64,000 nt of DNA from Bradyrhizobium sp. B097 (GTDB lineage Bacteria; Pseudomonadota; Alphaproteobacteria; Rhizobiales; Xanthobacteraceae), in the NCBI RefSeq assembly GCF_038957035.1, contig NZ_CP152412.1:7808501-7872500 (forward strand). Direction: 5' to 3'. Positions 34,591 through 42,994 of the stretch are shown piece after piece. Numbering within the stretch: the first letter of the stretch is position 1; each line of letters starts with the position of its first letter. The position numbers and the translations under genes were made by a program. The notes below the pieces were generated by a model. That model saw nothing but the letters and a program-made list of their open reading frames with translations, searched no databases and was not told the DNA's origin.

Positions 34591-35502
34591 TCACGAATAC
34601 GGATTGATCAGCTTCTGCTGCTCGGTGGCGTGATGCACCAGCAGGTCGATGAAGACGCGCACTTTCGCCGAGAGGTGATGGCGGTGCGGGTAAATGGCGT
34701 TCATGGTGAGCTCGACCGGCCGGTACTCGGGCAGCAGCCGAACCAGCTTCCCCGCTTCGAGCTCGTCCCGGACCAGGAAGCCCGCCGCGAGGAACACGCC
34801 GACGCCGGCGAGCGCCGCGAGTTTCAGCGTCTCGCCGCTGTTGGAGACGAGATTGCCGGCCACCTTCACCGCGGCCGGCGCGCCTTTGCGGTCGACGAAG
34901 TGCCACTCGTCCCCGAACGGGTAGTTGACATGGCGAACGCAGTTGAGGGTCGCGAGGTCGTCGAGCCGCTCCGGTTTGCCGTGCGCCTCGGCGTAGTCGT
35001 GCGAGCAGCACAGCACGTGCCGCCAGGTGGCGATGCGACGCACGATCAGCGCGGAATCGCGCGGCTGGATCATCTGCACGGCGAGATCGAAGTTTTCGTC
35101 GAGCAGGTCGGCCGAGCGTTCGCCGATCATCAGATCAATCTTGACCTCGGGATAGGTCGCCAGGAACTCGGTGACCGTCGACGACAGGAATTGGACCAGA
35201 TGGGTGTTGGTGAAGATCCGCAGCGTGCCGCGCGGTACCGATTGCTGCGCGCCCGCAACCTCATCGGCCTGCTCGATGTCGGAGAGGATCTGGATGCAGC
35301 GCTCGTAATAGGCCTGGCCGACCTCGGTGAGGCTGACCTTGCGCGTGGTGCGGTTGAGCAGCCGGGCACCGAGCCGGTCTTCCAGCGACTGCACATGGTT
35401 GCTCACCATGGTGGTGGACATGTTGAGCTTGCGGCCGGCGGCGGAAAAGCCGCCGGAATCCACGACCCGGACGAAGGCGGTCAAACTGGTCAGGCGATCC
35501 AT
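34591..35502 (-). CDS. LysR-family regulator of the efflux genes
   Basis: A 303-residue protein with a winged helix at residues 3-60 (LTAFVRVVDSGGFSAAGRKLNMSTTMVSNHVQSLEDRLG) and a CrgA/AaeR-type effector domain. It diverges from the emrA-like gene with 143 bases between the start codons. The gap contains a three-half-site element (35517-35563) that recurs in front of emrB, so this protein probably binds both and controls the pump in response to an aromatic or toxic ligand. The ligand is unknown. Confidence 0.88.
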   Translation of the reverse strand: MDRLTSLTAFVRVVDSGGFSAAGRKLNMSTTMVSNHVQSLEDRLGARLLNRTTRKVSLTEVGQAYYERCIQILSDIEQADEVAGAQQSVPRGTLRIFTNTHLVQFLSSTVTEFLATYPEVKIDLMIGERSADLLDENFDLAVQMIQPRDSALIVRRIATWRHVLCCSHDYAEAHGKPERLDDLATLNCVRHVNYPFGDEWHFVDRKGAPAAVKVAGNLVSNSGETLKLAALAGVGVFLAAGFLVRDELEAGKLVRLLPEYRPVELTMNAIYPHRHHLSAKVRVFIDLLVHHATEQQKLINPYS

Positions 35503-35516
35503 GTAACAAGGTCCGG

Positions 35517-35563
35517 ATTATCAGCGCTGGCTTGATAATGCTTCCAGTTTTATCGGGATTATC
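35517..35563. promoter_or_regulatory. Putative LysR operator, copy 1 (upstream of emrA)
   Basis: Three half-sites are arranged ATTATC-N11-GATAAT-N18-ATTATC. The two outer and one inner sites form inverted repeats. The spacing and most of the 18-base spacer (CTTCCAGT) recur at 37182-37228. The element ends 82 bases before the emrA start and begins 14 bases before the lysR start, so it could control both directions. Confidence 0.75.
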
Positions 35564-35645
35564 ACAGCGGACAGGACATTGCATCTAAGGGGCCGTATCC
35601 GGCGCCCTTTCTGGAAGGACGCGAATGTTCGGCCAGGAGACAATC

Positions 35646-36794
35646 ATGTCGACCACAACCTATATCCCTGAAGAATCAGCCAAAATCGGCCTCCGCCCGT
35701 CGCGGCGGACGGTCAAGCGGGTGGCGCTTGGGCTCGCCGCCCTGCTCGGAATCGCCGTGGCCAGCGACTTTGGCTACGACTACCTCACCACCGGCCGCTA
35801 TCTCGAATCCACCGACGACGCCTATGTGAAGGCGGACTCCACGATCATCGCCCCGAAAGTGTCGGGCTACATCGCCCGCGTGCTGGTGACCGACAACCAG
35901 CCGGTGAAGGCCGGCCAGCTGCTGGCCGAGATCGACGACCGCGACTACCGCACGGCGCTCGGCCAGGCCAAGGCCGATGTTGACGCCGCCGACGCCTCGG
36001 TGCGCAACCTCGATGCCCAGCTCGAATTGCAGCAGCCGATCATTGACCAGAGCACTGCGGACGTCGAAGCCGCCGAGGCCAATCTGAAATTCGCCCAGGA
36101 AGAGCAGACCCGTTACGACGGGCTGATGAAGTCCGGCTCCGGCACCATTCAACGTGCGCAGCAGACCGACGCGGCGCTGCGCAGCAATACGGCGCAGTTG
36201 CAGCACGCGAAGTCGGCGCTGTCGGCGGCGCAGCGCAAGGTCGACGTGCTGACCACGCAGCGCGCCCAGGCTGTCGCGCAGGCCGACCGGGCCCGCGCGG
36301 TCGAGCATCAGGCCGAGCTGAACCTGTCCTACGCACGGATCACCGCGCCGGTCGACGGCACGGTCGGCGCCCGCACGCTCCGCGTCGGCCAGTATGTGCA
36401 GGCCGGCACCCAGCTGATGGCGGTGGTGCCGCTCGATGCGGTCTATGTGGTCGCCAATTTCAAGGAGACGCAGCTGACCCATGTGCGCAACGGCCAGCCG
36501 GTCGAGCTCACCGTCGACAGTTTTCACGGCACCACGCTGAAGGGCCATGTCGACAGCCTGTCGCCGGCCAGCGGGCTTGAATTCGCGCTGCTGCCGCCCG
36601 ACAACGCCACCGGCAACTTCACCAAGATCGTGCAGCGCGTGCCGGTCAAGATCGTGCTCGACGATCACAGCCTCACCGGCCTCTTGCGGCCGGGCATGTC
36701 GGCGATCCCGACCGTCAACACCAAGGCAACCGTGCTGGCCGAGCGCGAAGAGAAGCGCCGCCTGGCGTCGGCGATGCGGGCGAGCGGCGGCTAG
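35646..36794 (+). CDS. emrA: EmrA/HlyD-family membrane fusion protein
   Basis: A 382-residue periplasmic adaptor. One N-terminal transmembrane helix (VALGLAALLGIAVASDFGYDYL) leads to ESTDDAYVKADSTIIAPKVSGYI, the first lipoyl half-motif of EmrA proteins. A coiled-coil hairpin (about residues 85-210) follows, then LSYARITAPVDGTVGARTLRVGQYV, the second half-motif. It links the inner-membrane pump to an outer-membrane channel. The ATG at 35646 with AGGAG eight bases upstream is preferred to one seven codons earlier. A terminator-like hairpin and a repeat separate it from emrB, so emrB seems to have its own promoter. Confidence 0.9.
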   Translation: MSTTTYIPEESAKIGLRPSRRTVKRVALGLAALLGIAVASDFGYDYLTTGRYLESTDDAYVKADSTIIAPKVSGYIARVLVTDNQPVKAGQLLAEIDDRDYRTALGQAKADVDAADASVRNLDAQLELQQPIIDQSTADVEAAEANLKFAQEEQTRYDGLMKSGSGTIQRAQQTDAALRSNTAQLQHAKSALSAAQRKVDVLTTQRAQAVAQADRARAVEHQAELNLSYARITAPVDGTVGARTLRVGQYVQAGTQLMAVVPLDAVYVVANFKETQLTHVRNGQPVELTVDSFHGTTLKGHVDSLSPASGLEFALLPPDNATGNFTKIVQRVPVKIVLDDHSLTGLLRPGMSAIPTVNTKATVLAEREEKRRLASAMRASGG

Positions 36795-36820
36795 CGTCGA
36801 ACGACTATCGACTGGTTACG

Positions 36821-36857
36821 CGCGATCGATCACCGCATCGGCGGTCGATCGCGTTTT
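36821..36857 (+). terminator. Terminator-like hairpin after emrA
   Basis: CGCGATCGA pairs with TCGATCGCG across a 15-base loop and is followed by TTTTGCT, 27 bases after the emrA stop. It would separate emrA from emrB transcription. Confidence 0.65.
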
Positions 36858-36909
36858 GCTGTGCCCTCCCGCTGCGTCCCTCCTTCGTGCCGCGATCACC
36901 GATGGAAGG

Positions 36910-37096
36910 GCTCCCTCCCCCCTTGCGGGGGAGGGTTGGGGAGAGGGGTGCCGCTTGCGCTGAGATCAGACGGATCGCGATTGCGCACCTGCTTCAAGTG
37001 ACGCATCGGGCGGATTGAAGCAGATCGAGCAAATTGACGCGTCAGCGCCCGGGGCCACCCCTCTCCCCACCCTCTCCCGCAAGGGGAGAGGGAGCC
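36910..37096. repeat. Palindromic intergenic repeat, family D-related
   Basis: CCCCTTGCGGGGGAGGGTTG near 36920 is answered by CCACCCTCTCCCGCAAGGGG near 37070, about 110 bases later. It fills much of the 483-base gap 36795-37277 between emrA and emrB. The interior differs from the copies at 30841 and 48771. I see no gene in the gap. Confidence 0.78.
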
Positions 37097-37181
37097 TGAG
37101 AGATGTGCTCACCTCACTCGTCGACACCACGAAGACCAAATGCAGCGTGCGCTGGCCGCGGGCGCAGTGGCAGCCATATCG

Positions 37182-37228
37182 ATTATCAATCGCGGCCGGA
37201 CAATCCTTCCAGTCTTTCCCGGATTATC
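37182..37228. promoter_or_regulatory. Putative LysR operator, copy 2 (upstream of emrB)
   Basis: ATTATC-N11-GACAAT-N18-ATTATC, with the same spacing as at 35517-35563 and a matching CCTTCCAGT-rich spacer. It ends 49 bases before the emrB start, where an activator or repressor site would be expected. Confidence 0.75.
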
Positions 37229-37277
37229 GAAACCGGCCGCCTAATCCATGTTGTGCGGGCAAGCAAGGACGATCCCA

Positions 37278-38888
37278 ATGACCGCGCTCCAGCCCACAGC
37301 CAACGCCGCCGCCCTCCCGTCGCCCGCAGCACCTGCCGCGCCAGCGATCCCGACCAAGACCTGGATCGCGGTGATCGGCGCCACGCTCGGCGCGTTCATG
37401 GCGGTGCTCAACATCCAGATCGTCAATGCCTCGCTTGCCGACATTCAGGGCGGCATCGGCGCAGGCATCGATGACGGCGGCTGGATCTCGACCTCCTATT
37501 TGATCGCCGAGATCGTGGTGATCCCGCTCTCCGGCTGGCTCGCGCAGGTGTTCTCGGTGCGCATCTATCTGCTCACCAACGCGTTCCTGTTCCTGGTGTT
37601 CTCCGGCGCCTGCGCACTGGCGCAGGACCTGCCGCAGATGATCGCGCTGCGCGCCGTGCAAGGCTTCACCGGCGGCGTGCTGATCCCGATGGCATTCACC
37701 CTGATCATCACGCTGCTGCCGAAGGCGAAGCAGCCGATCGGGCTTGCGCTGTTCGCGCTGTCGGCGACGTTCGCCCCGGCGATCGGCCCGACCATCGGCG
37801 GCTATCTCACCGAGAACTGGGGCTGGCAGTACATCTTCTATGTCAATTTGGTACCGGGCGCCGTGATGATCGCGATGCTGTACATCTCGCTCGATCCGAG
37901 CCCGATGAAGCTGTCGCTGATCCGCCAGGGCGACTGGCTCGGCATCATCACCATGGCGATCGGCCTCGCCGCGCTGCAGACCGTGCTCGAAGAAGGCAAC
38001 AAGGACGACTGGTTCGGCTCGCCCTTTATCGTCCGCCTGTCGGTGATCGCGGCCGTGGCGCTGATCGCCTTCCTGATCGTCGAGTTCACCGTCGCGAAGC
38101 CGCTGCTCAATCTGCGCCTGCTCGCCCGCCGCAATTTCGGCTTCGGCATGCTGGCCAACTTCCTGCTCGGCATCGCGCTGTACGGCTCGGTGTTTATCCT
38201 GCCGCAATATCTGTCGCGCATTCAGGGCTACAACGCCGAGCAGATCGGCATGGTGCTGGCCTGGACCGGCCTGCCGCAGCTCGTGCTGATCCCGCTGGTG
38301 CCGCGCTTGATGCAGCGCTTCGATCCCCGCATCGTCATCGGCGTCGGATTTGCGCTGTTTGCCGGCTCCAACTTCATGAACATCTACATGACCAACGACT
38401 ATGCGGCCGATCAGCTGCTCTGGCCGAACGTCATCCGTGCCGTCGGTCAGGCGCTGGCATTCGCTCCGCTGTCGGCGGTTGCGACGGCCGGAATTGAGGC
38501 GGAGAATGCCGGATCGGCGTCAGCGTTGTTCAACATGATGCGCAACCTTGGCGGCGCCATCGGCATTGCCGCGCTGCAGACACTGCTGACCAAGCGCGAG
38601 CAATATCACTCCAATGTGCTGATGCAGTCGGTCTCAATGCTGGAACAGGCGACCCGTACGCGGATTGAGGGATTGACCCAGTATTTCCTGAACCACGGCG
38701 TTGCCGATCACGCCGACGCCACCCACCGCGCGATCGCGGCGGTCGGCAGGGTCGTGCAGAAGCAGGCCTACATCCTCGCCTTCAGCGACACCTTCTATCT
38801 GCTCGGTGTGGCGCTGATCATAGCGCTGGTGGCGGCGCTGTTCCTGAAGAAGCCGGGCCAGTTCGCTGGCGGCGGCGGTGCACACTAG
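37278..38888 (+). CDS. emrB: EmrB-type MFS drug efflux pump (DHA2 family)
   Basis: A 536-residue transporter with 14 predicted helices, the DHA2 layout. The first helix (WIAVIGATLGAFMAVLNIQIVNASLADIQ) carries the conserved D/N-x-IVN motif. FGWISTSYL-type helix 2, RAVQGFTGGVLIPMAFTLI (motif B region) and APAIGPTIGGYLTENWGWQYIFYVN (motif C) follow. It exports hydrophobic or aromatic compounds by proton antiport with EmrA as adaptor. The ATG at 37278 follows AAGGA by 7 bases. It is separated from emrA by a hairpin and repeat but has its own copy of the putative LysR operator. Confidence 0.92.
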   Translation: MTALQPTANAAALPSPAAPAAPAIPTKTWIAVIGATLGAFMAVLNIQIVNASLADIQGGIGAGIDDGGWISTSYLIAEIVVIPLSGWLAQVFSVRIYLLTNAFLFLVFSGACALAQDLPQMIALRAVQGFTGGVLIPMAFTLIITLLPKAKQPIGLALFALSATFAPAIGPTIGGYLTENWGWQYIFYVNLVPGAVMIAMLYISLDPSPMKLSLIRQGDWLGIITMAIGLAALQTVLEEGNKDDWFGSPFIVRLSVIAAVALIAFLIVEFTVAKPLLNLRLLARRNFGFGMLANFLLGIALYGSVFILPQYLSRIQGYNAEQIGMVLAWTGLPQLVLIPLVPRLMQRFDPRIVIGVGFALFAGSNFMNIYMTNDYAADQLLWPNVIRAVGQALAFAPLSAVATAGIEAENAGSASALFNMMRNLGGAIGIAALQTLLTKREQYHSNVLMQSVSMLEQATRTRIEGLTQYFLNHGVADHADATHRAIAAVGRVVQKQAYILAFSDTFYLLGVALIIALVAALFLKKPGQFAGGGGAH

Positions 38889-38924
38889 CCCTTTTTACTG
38901 AACCCATAACCAAGGAGAACGACC

Positions 38925-39383
38925 ATGAAACCCCGCATGAACTTCTACCAGGCCGCCCCCGAGACCATCAAAGCGCTGGTTGCGGTCGAAAGCCAGATCA
39001 CCGCGAGCGGCCTCGAGCAATCGCTGATCGAACTGGTCAAGACCCGCGCCTCGCAAATCAACGGCTGCGCCTACTGCATCAACATGCACACCGAAGACGC
39101 CCGCAAGCACGGCGAGACCGAGCAGCGGCTCTATCTGCTCAACGCCTGGCGCGAGTCGCCGCTCTACAGCGAGCGCGAGCGCGCGGCGCTGGCCTGGACC
39201 GAAGCGCTGACGCTGGTTGCAGAGACGCATGCGCCCGACGCCGACTACGAGGCGGTGCGCGCGCAGTTCACGGACAGCGAGCTGGTCAACCTGACCACGC
39301 TGATCGGCGCCATCAACGCCTGGAACCGGATCGCGATCGGCTTCCGCGCGGTGCACCCGGTGAAGGTGAAGGTCGCGGCGTGA
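38925..39383 (+). CDS. Carboxymuconolactone decarboxylase/AhpD-like protein
   Basis: A 152-residue all-helical protein of the CMD/AhpD superfamily. INGCAYCINMHTEDARKHGE contains the CxxC-x3-H active site of the alkylhydroperoxidase AhpD type, so it may reduce peroxides or disulfides. It lies 36 bases after emrB and probably in the same transcript, suggesting it helps detoxify the compound that the pump exports. Ribosome binding site AAGGAGAACGACC is strong. The exact substrate is unknown. Confidence 0.86.
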   Translation: MKPRMNFYQAAPETIKALVAVESQITASGLEQSLIELVKTRASQINGCAYCINMHTEDARKHGETEQRLYLLNAWRESPLYSERERAALAWTEALTLVAETHAPDADYEAVRAQFTDSELVNLTTLIGAINAWNRIAIGFRAVHPVKVKVAA

Positions 39384-39399
39384 GGGCGATCTGTTTTCC

Positions 39400-39505
39400 C
39401 GTCATCCTGAGGTGCGAGCGCAGCGAGCCTCGAAGGATGCACGGCCACAGTCGGGCCGTCGACCCTTCGAGGGCCGCTGAAGAAGCGGCCACCTCAGGGT
39501 GACGG
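39400..39505. repeat. Palindromic intergenic repeat, family C
   Basis: CGTCATCCTGAGGTGCGAGC opens and CACCTCAGGGTGACGG closes the element, with CCTCGAAGGAT and CCCTTCGAGGG inside. It lies between two convergent genes. Confidence 0.85.
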
Positions 39506-39548
39506 GTTTGGCTTTCGTACCATCAGCAAGCGATCCAACGAAGCGCGA

Positions 39549-39577
39549 TGGATTGCCGGGTCAAGCCCGGCAATGAC
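39549..39577. repeat. Small palindrome at the aminotransferase 3' end
   Basis: ATTGCCGGG pairs with CCCGGCAAT across a 5-base loop, immediately after the leftward aminotransferase stop. It may act as a terminator for that gene. Confidence 0.6.
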
Positions 39578-39580
39578 GGA

Positions 39581-40441
39581 TCAAACCGCCGTCGCGCGGG
39601 CGAACTCGACATAGATCTCGCGCAGGCGGTCGGTGATCGGGCCGACCTTGCCGCCGCCGACGGTCTTGCCGTCGATCGCGACCACGCCCTGCACGAACAC
39701 CGAGGCGCTGGTGATGAAGGCTTCCTTGGCGGCGAGCGCCTCCTCGACCGTGAAGGCGCGCTCCTCGATGCGAAGCTGACGCTCCTCGGCAAGTTTGACG
39801 ACGGCCTTGCGGGTGCAGCCGGGCAGGATCTCGTTGCCGTTCTGCCGGGTCACGATGACGTCGTCCTGGGTGACGATGAAGGACGAGGACGAGCCGCCCT
39901 CGGTGACCTTGCCGTCCTCGATCATCCAGGCTTCGCCGGCGCCGGCCGCGGCCGCGGCCTGCTTGGCCAGCACCTGTGCCAGCAGCGCGACGCTCTTGAT
40001 GTCGCGCCGCTCCCAGCGGATGTCGGGCACCGTGATCACGTTGATGCCGGTCTTGGCCGATGGCGCGTTGATGATGTCCTTTTCCGAGGTGAACATCACA
40101 AGGGTCGGCTTGACGTCGGCCTTCGGGAAGGCGAAGTCGCGCCCCTTGTCGGCACCGCGGGTGACCTCGAGATAGACCATGCCGTTGACGAGGTCGTTGC
40201 GCTTGACCAGCTCCTTCTGGATCTCCTCGATCCGCTCCAGCGTCTCGGGGAGCGCCAGCTGGATCTCGCCGACCGAGCGCTTCAGCCGCGCCAGATGCGA
40301 GGCGTTGTCGATCAGCTTGCCCTCGAGCACCGCCGCCACCTCGTAGATGCCGTCGGCGAACAGGAATCCGCGGTCGAACACCGAGACCTTGGCCTCCGAA
40401 TGCGGCACGAACGAGCCGTTGACGTAAGCGATCTTTTCCAC
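39581..40441 (-). CDS. Class IV PLP aminotransferase (D-amino-acid transaminase-like)
   Basis: A 286-residue enzyme. YVNGSFVPHSEAKVSVFDRGFLFADGIYEV is the conserved class IV N-terminus. RRDIKSVALLAQVLAKQ carries the PLP-binding Lys, and EAWMIEDGKVTEGGSSSSFIV the phosphate-binding region. The pattern resembles D-alanine/D-amino-acid transaminase more than branched-chain aminotransferase, but the two are close. The start at the GTG (40441) has AGGAGAAC eight bases upstream and gives the usual length; an ATG further up is outside the family. It stands alone between repeats. Confidence 0.87.
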   Translation of the reverse strand: MEKIAYVNGSFVPHSEAKVSVFDRGFLFADGIYEVAAVLEGKLIDNASHLARLKRSVGEIQLALPETLERIEEIQKELVKRNDLVNGMVYLEVTRGADKGRDFAFPKADVKPTLVMFTSEKDIINAPSAKTGINVITVPDIRWERRDIKSVALLAQVLAKQAAAAAGAGEAWMIEDGKVTEGGSSSSFIVTQDDVIVTRQNGNEILPGCTRKAVVKLAEERQLRIEERAFTVEEALAAKEAFITSASVFVQGVVAIDGKTVGGGKVGPITDRLREIYVEFARATAV

Positions 40442-40520
40442 GCGAGTTCTCCTGCGGACGAAGGGGAGTTTCAGGCCTTCGTATACGCAAATTGTTAACG
40501 GGGGAAAACCCTCCACCGGC

Positions 40521-40649
40521 GCCCCCGCGTAAAGGCTTCGCCTTTGTCGCTGGAGGAGCGCGCCTTGCGCGCGTCTCGAAGGGTCGACGGCCCCGCTGGC
40601 GGCCGTGCATCCTTCGAGACGCCGCTTCGCGGCTCCTCAGGATGACGGG
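40521..40649. repeat. Palindromic intergenic repeat, family C (composite)
   Basis: AAAGGCTTCGCCTTT forms a small hairpin at the left. TCTCGAAGGGTCGACGG and CCGTGCATCCTTCGAGA form the core, and GGAGGAGCG pairs loosely with CGGCTCCTC. Compare 34430-34564, which has the same parts in the opposite order. Confidence 0.82.
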
Positions 40650-40667
40650 TCTGGCTGGTGCAGCGCC

Positions 40668-41399
40668 TCAGTGCTGCAGGATCTTCGACAGGAACTTCTG
40701 CGCGCGGTCGCTGCGCGGCGTGCCGAAGAAATCGGCCTTCTTGGCGTCCTCGACGATCTCGCCGCGGTCCATGAAGATGACGCGGTCGGCGACCTTGTTG
40801 GCAAAACCCATCTCGTGGGTGACCACCATCATGGTCATGCCCTCGCGGGCGAGGTCGACCATCACGTCGAGCACCTCGCTGATCATCTCGGGGTCGAGCG
40901 CCGAGGTCGGCTCGTCGAACAGCATCGCGATCGGGTTCATCGCGAGCGCGCGGGCGATCGCGACGCGCTGCTGCTGGCCGCCCGACAATTCGGCCGGGAA
41001 TTTCTTGGCGTGATCCTTCAGCCCGACGCGATCGAGCAGCTTCGTGGCCGTGACCACGGCATCGTCATGCTTGCGGCCCAGAACCTTCTCCTGTGCGAGG
41101 CAGAGATTGTCGATGATCCGCAGATGCGGAAACAATTCGAAGTGCTGGAACACCATGCCGACGCGCGAGCGCAGCTTCGGCAGATCGGTCTTGGGATCGT
41201 TGACCTTGATGCCGTCGAGGATGATGTCGCCGCCCTGGATCGGCTCCAGCGCGTTGACGCATTTGATCAGGGTCGACTTGCCCGAACCCGACGGGCCGCA
41301 GACCACGACCACCTCGCCCTTGGCGACGCTGGTGGTGCAATCCTTCAGCGCCTGGAAGCTCGGCCCGTACCATTTGTTGACGTGATTGATCTCGATCAT
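40668..41399 (-). CDS. gltL: Glutamate/aspartate ABC transporter ATP-binding protein
   Basis: A 243-residue ABC ATPase of the polar amino acid group. GPSGSGKST is Walker A, LSGGQQQR the signature motif, and [14 protein letters not shown]alker B. It begins [11 protein letters not shown], typical of GltL/GlnQ. It powers uptake by the two permeases encoded upstream. Its start lies 18 bases after the GltK stop, making it last in the operon that begins at or before gltI. Confidence 0.92.
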   Translation of the reverse strand: MIEINHVNKWYGPSFQALKDCTTSVAKGEVVVVCGPSGSGKSTLIKCVNALEPIQGGDIILDGIKVNDPKTDLPKLRSRVGMVFQHFELFPHLRIIDNLCLAQEKVLGRKHDDAVVTATKLLDRVGLKDHAKKFPAELSGGQQQRVAIARALAMNPIAMLFDEPTSALDPEMISEVLDVMVDLAREGMTMMVVTHEMGFANKVADRVIFMDRGEIVEDAKKADFFGTPRSDRAQKFLSKILQH

Positions 41400-41417
41400 G
41401 ATGGCTCAGCTTGTTGT

Positions 41418-42116
41418 TCAGCGAACAATGGCGATTCGCGCCTGCAGGCGGCGCACGCCAAAGGACGCGACACAGGAAATGACGAAGTAGACCAGCGCGG
41501 CGAACAGGTACATTTCGACCAGGCGGCCGTCGCGCTGCGCAACCTTGCTGGCGGCGCCGAGGAAATCCGGGATCGACAGCACGTAGACCAGCGAGGTGTC
41601 CTGGAACAGCACGATGGTCTGCGTCAGCAGCACCGGCAGCATGTTGCGGAACGCCTGCGGCAGCACGACGTAGCGCATCGACTGCGCGTAGGTCAGGCCG
41701 AGCGCGCTGGCCGCGGCCGGCTGGCCGCGCGAGATCGACTGGATGCCGGCGCGCATGATCTCGGAGAAATAGGCCGCCTCGAATGCGACGAAGGTGATCA
41801 GCGAGGAGGCGAAGGCGCCGACCGAGATCGGCCGCGACGCGCCGGTCACCCACTGCCCGATGTAAGGCACCAGGAAGTAGAACCAGAAGATCACCAGCAC
41901 CAGCGGCAGCGAGCGGATGAAGTCGACATAGAAGCCCGCGATGCGCCCGAGCACCTTGTAGCTCGACAACCGCATCAGGGCGATCAGGGTGCCGAACACG
42001 AGGCCGCCGAACGCCGCGAGCGCCGTCAGGGTCAGGGTGAAGCGCATACCCTCGAAGAACAGATAGGGTAGCGAGCGGCGGATGACGTCGAAATCGAGAT
42101 TGCCGAGCATCGTCAT
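41418..42116 (-). CDS. gltK: Glutamate/aspartate ABC transporter permease GltK
   Basis: A 232-residue permease with five to six helices. FEAAYFSEIMRAGIQSISRGQPAAASALG is the EAA loop that contacts the ATPase. Sequence and position match GltK. The ATG at 42116 overlaps the GltJ stop as ATGA; an ATG two codons later is also possible. It pairs with GltJ to form the membrane channel. Confidence 0.9.
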   Translation of the reverse strand: MTMLGNLDFDVIRRSLPYLFFEGMRFTLTLTALAAFGGLVFGTLIALMRLSSYKVLGRIAGFYVDFIRSLPLVLVIFWFYFLVPYIGQWVTGASRPISVGAFASSLITFVAFEAAYFSEIMRAGIQSISRGQPAAASALGLTYAQSMRYVVLPQAFRNMLPVLLTQTIVLFQDTSLVYVLSIPDFLGAASKVAQRDGRLVEMYLFAALVYFVISCVASFGVRRLQARIAIVR

Positions 42117-42844
42117 TTGCCCGTGATGTAGCCGGGGATCGCGACATAACGCTCGAGGAAGCGCATCGCGGTGACCACGACGAAATTGAGGAGAAGATAG
42201 AGCACGGTTGCCGCGGTGAACGCCTCGAACACCTGGAACGAGAACTCCTGCATCGAACGCGCCTGGCCGGTCAATTCGATCAGGCCGATGGTGATGGCGA
42301 CCGCGCTGTTCTTGATGGTGTTGAGGAACTCGGAGGTCAGCGGCGGCAGGATGATGCGGAACGCCATCGGCAGCAGCACGTAGCGATAGGTCTGCACCGT
42401 GGTGAGGCCGAGCGCGGTCGAAGCCTGCTTCTGGCCACGCGGCAGCGAGCCGATGCCGGCCTGCAATTGCACGGCGACGCGCGCCGACATGAAGAGGCCG
42501 ACGCCGACCGCGGCGGTCCAGAACGGCGCGTTCGGCAACTGTTTCAGCCACAGCCCGGCGGATTTTGGCAGCAGCTCGGGCAGCACGAAGAACCACAGGA
42601 AGAGCTGCACCAGCAGCGGCATGTTGCGGAAGAACTCGACCCAGCAGAAGCCGATCCACGACGCCGTCCGCGACGGCAGCGTGCGCAGCACGCCGATCAC
42701 CGTGCCGCAGACCAGCGCGATGATCCAGGCGAGCACCGACACCTTGATGGTGACCACCAGTCCCGCCAGCAACAGGTCGAGATAGGTGCCGGTCCCCATC
42801 GGGTTCGGCTCGAGAAAGATGTGCCAGTTCCAATTGTAGTTCAC
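42113..42844 (-). CDS. gltJ: Glutamate/aspartate ABC transporter permease GltJ
   Basis: A 243-residue permease. MNYNWNWHIFLEPNP is close to the GltJ N-terminus, WVEFFRNMPLLVQLFLWFFVLPELLP is the first permease core, and SARVAVQLQAGIGSLPRGQKQASTALG the EAA loop. The gene overlaps gltK by 4 bases. It is separated from gltI by 150 bases that contain a perfect hairpin, a common place to lower expression of the membrane part relative to the binding protein. Confidence 0.91.
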   Translation of the reverse strand: MNYNWNWHIFLEPNPMGTGTYLDLLLAGLVVTIKVSVLAWIIALVCGTVIGVLRTLPSRTASWIGFCWVEFFRNMPLLVQLFLWFFVLPELLPKSAGLWLKQLPNAPFWTAAVGVGLFMSARVAVQLQAGIGSLPRGQKQASTALGLTTVQTYRYVLLPMAFRIILPPLTSEFLNTIKNSAVAITIGLIELTGQARSMQEFSFQVFEAFTAATVLYLLLNFVVVTAMRFLERYVAIPGYITGK

Positions 42845-42907
42845 GGGTCCCCCGCGCTCTCGCGCCGATCACGCATTACGCCGACATCACGCGCGGCGTC
42901 TATGCAA

Positions 42908-42942
42908 ATGTCCGGCCATTTTCCTCCAAAATGGCCGGACAT
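42908..42942 (-). promoter_or_regulatory. Perfect hairpin between gltI and gltJ
   Basis: ATGTCCGGCCATTTT pairs base for base with AAAATGGCCGGACAT over a 5-base loop, a 15-bp stem. In the operon transcript it lies 52 bases after the gltI stop. It probably acts as a partial terminator or a 3'-end stabiliser, allowing more GltI than permease to be made. Confidence 0.78.
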
Positions 42943-42994
42943 GCTAACTTTCAAGACCGCCGCCGACGGCGACGGGTCATGCGCAACACTGCGA

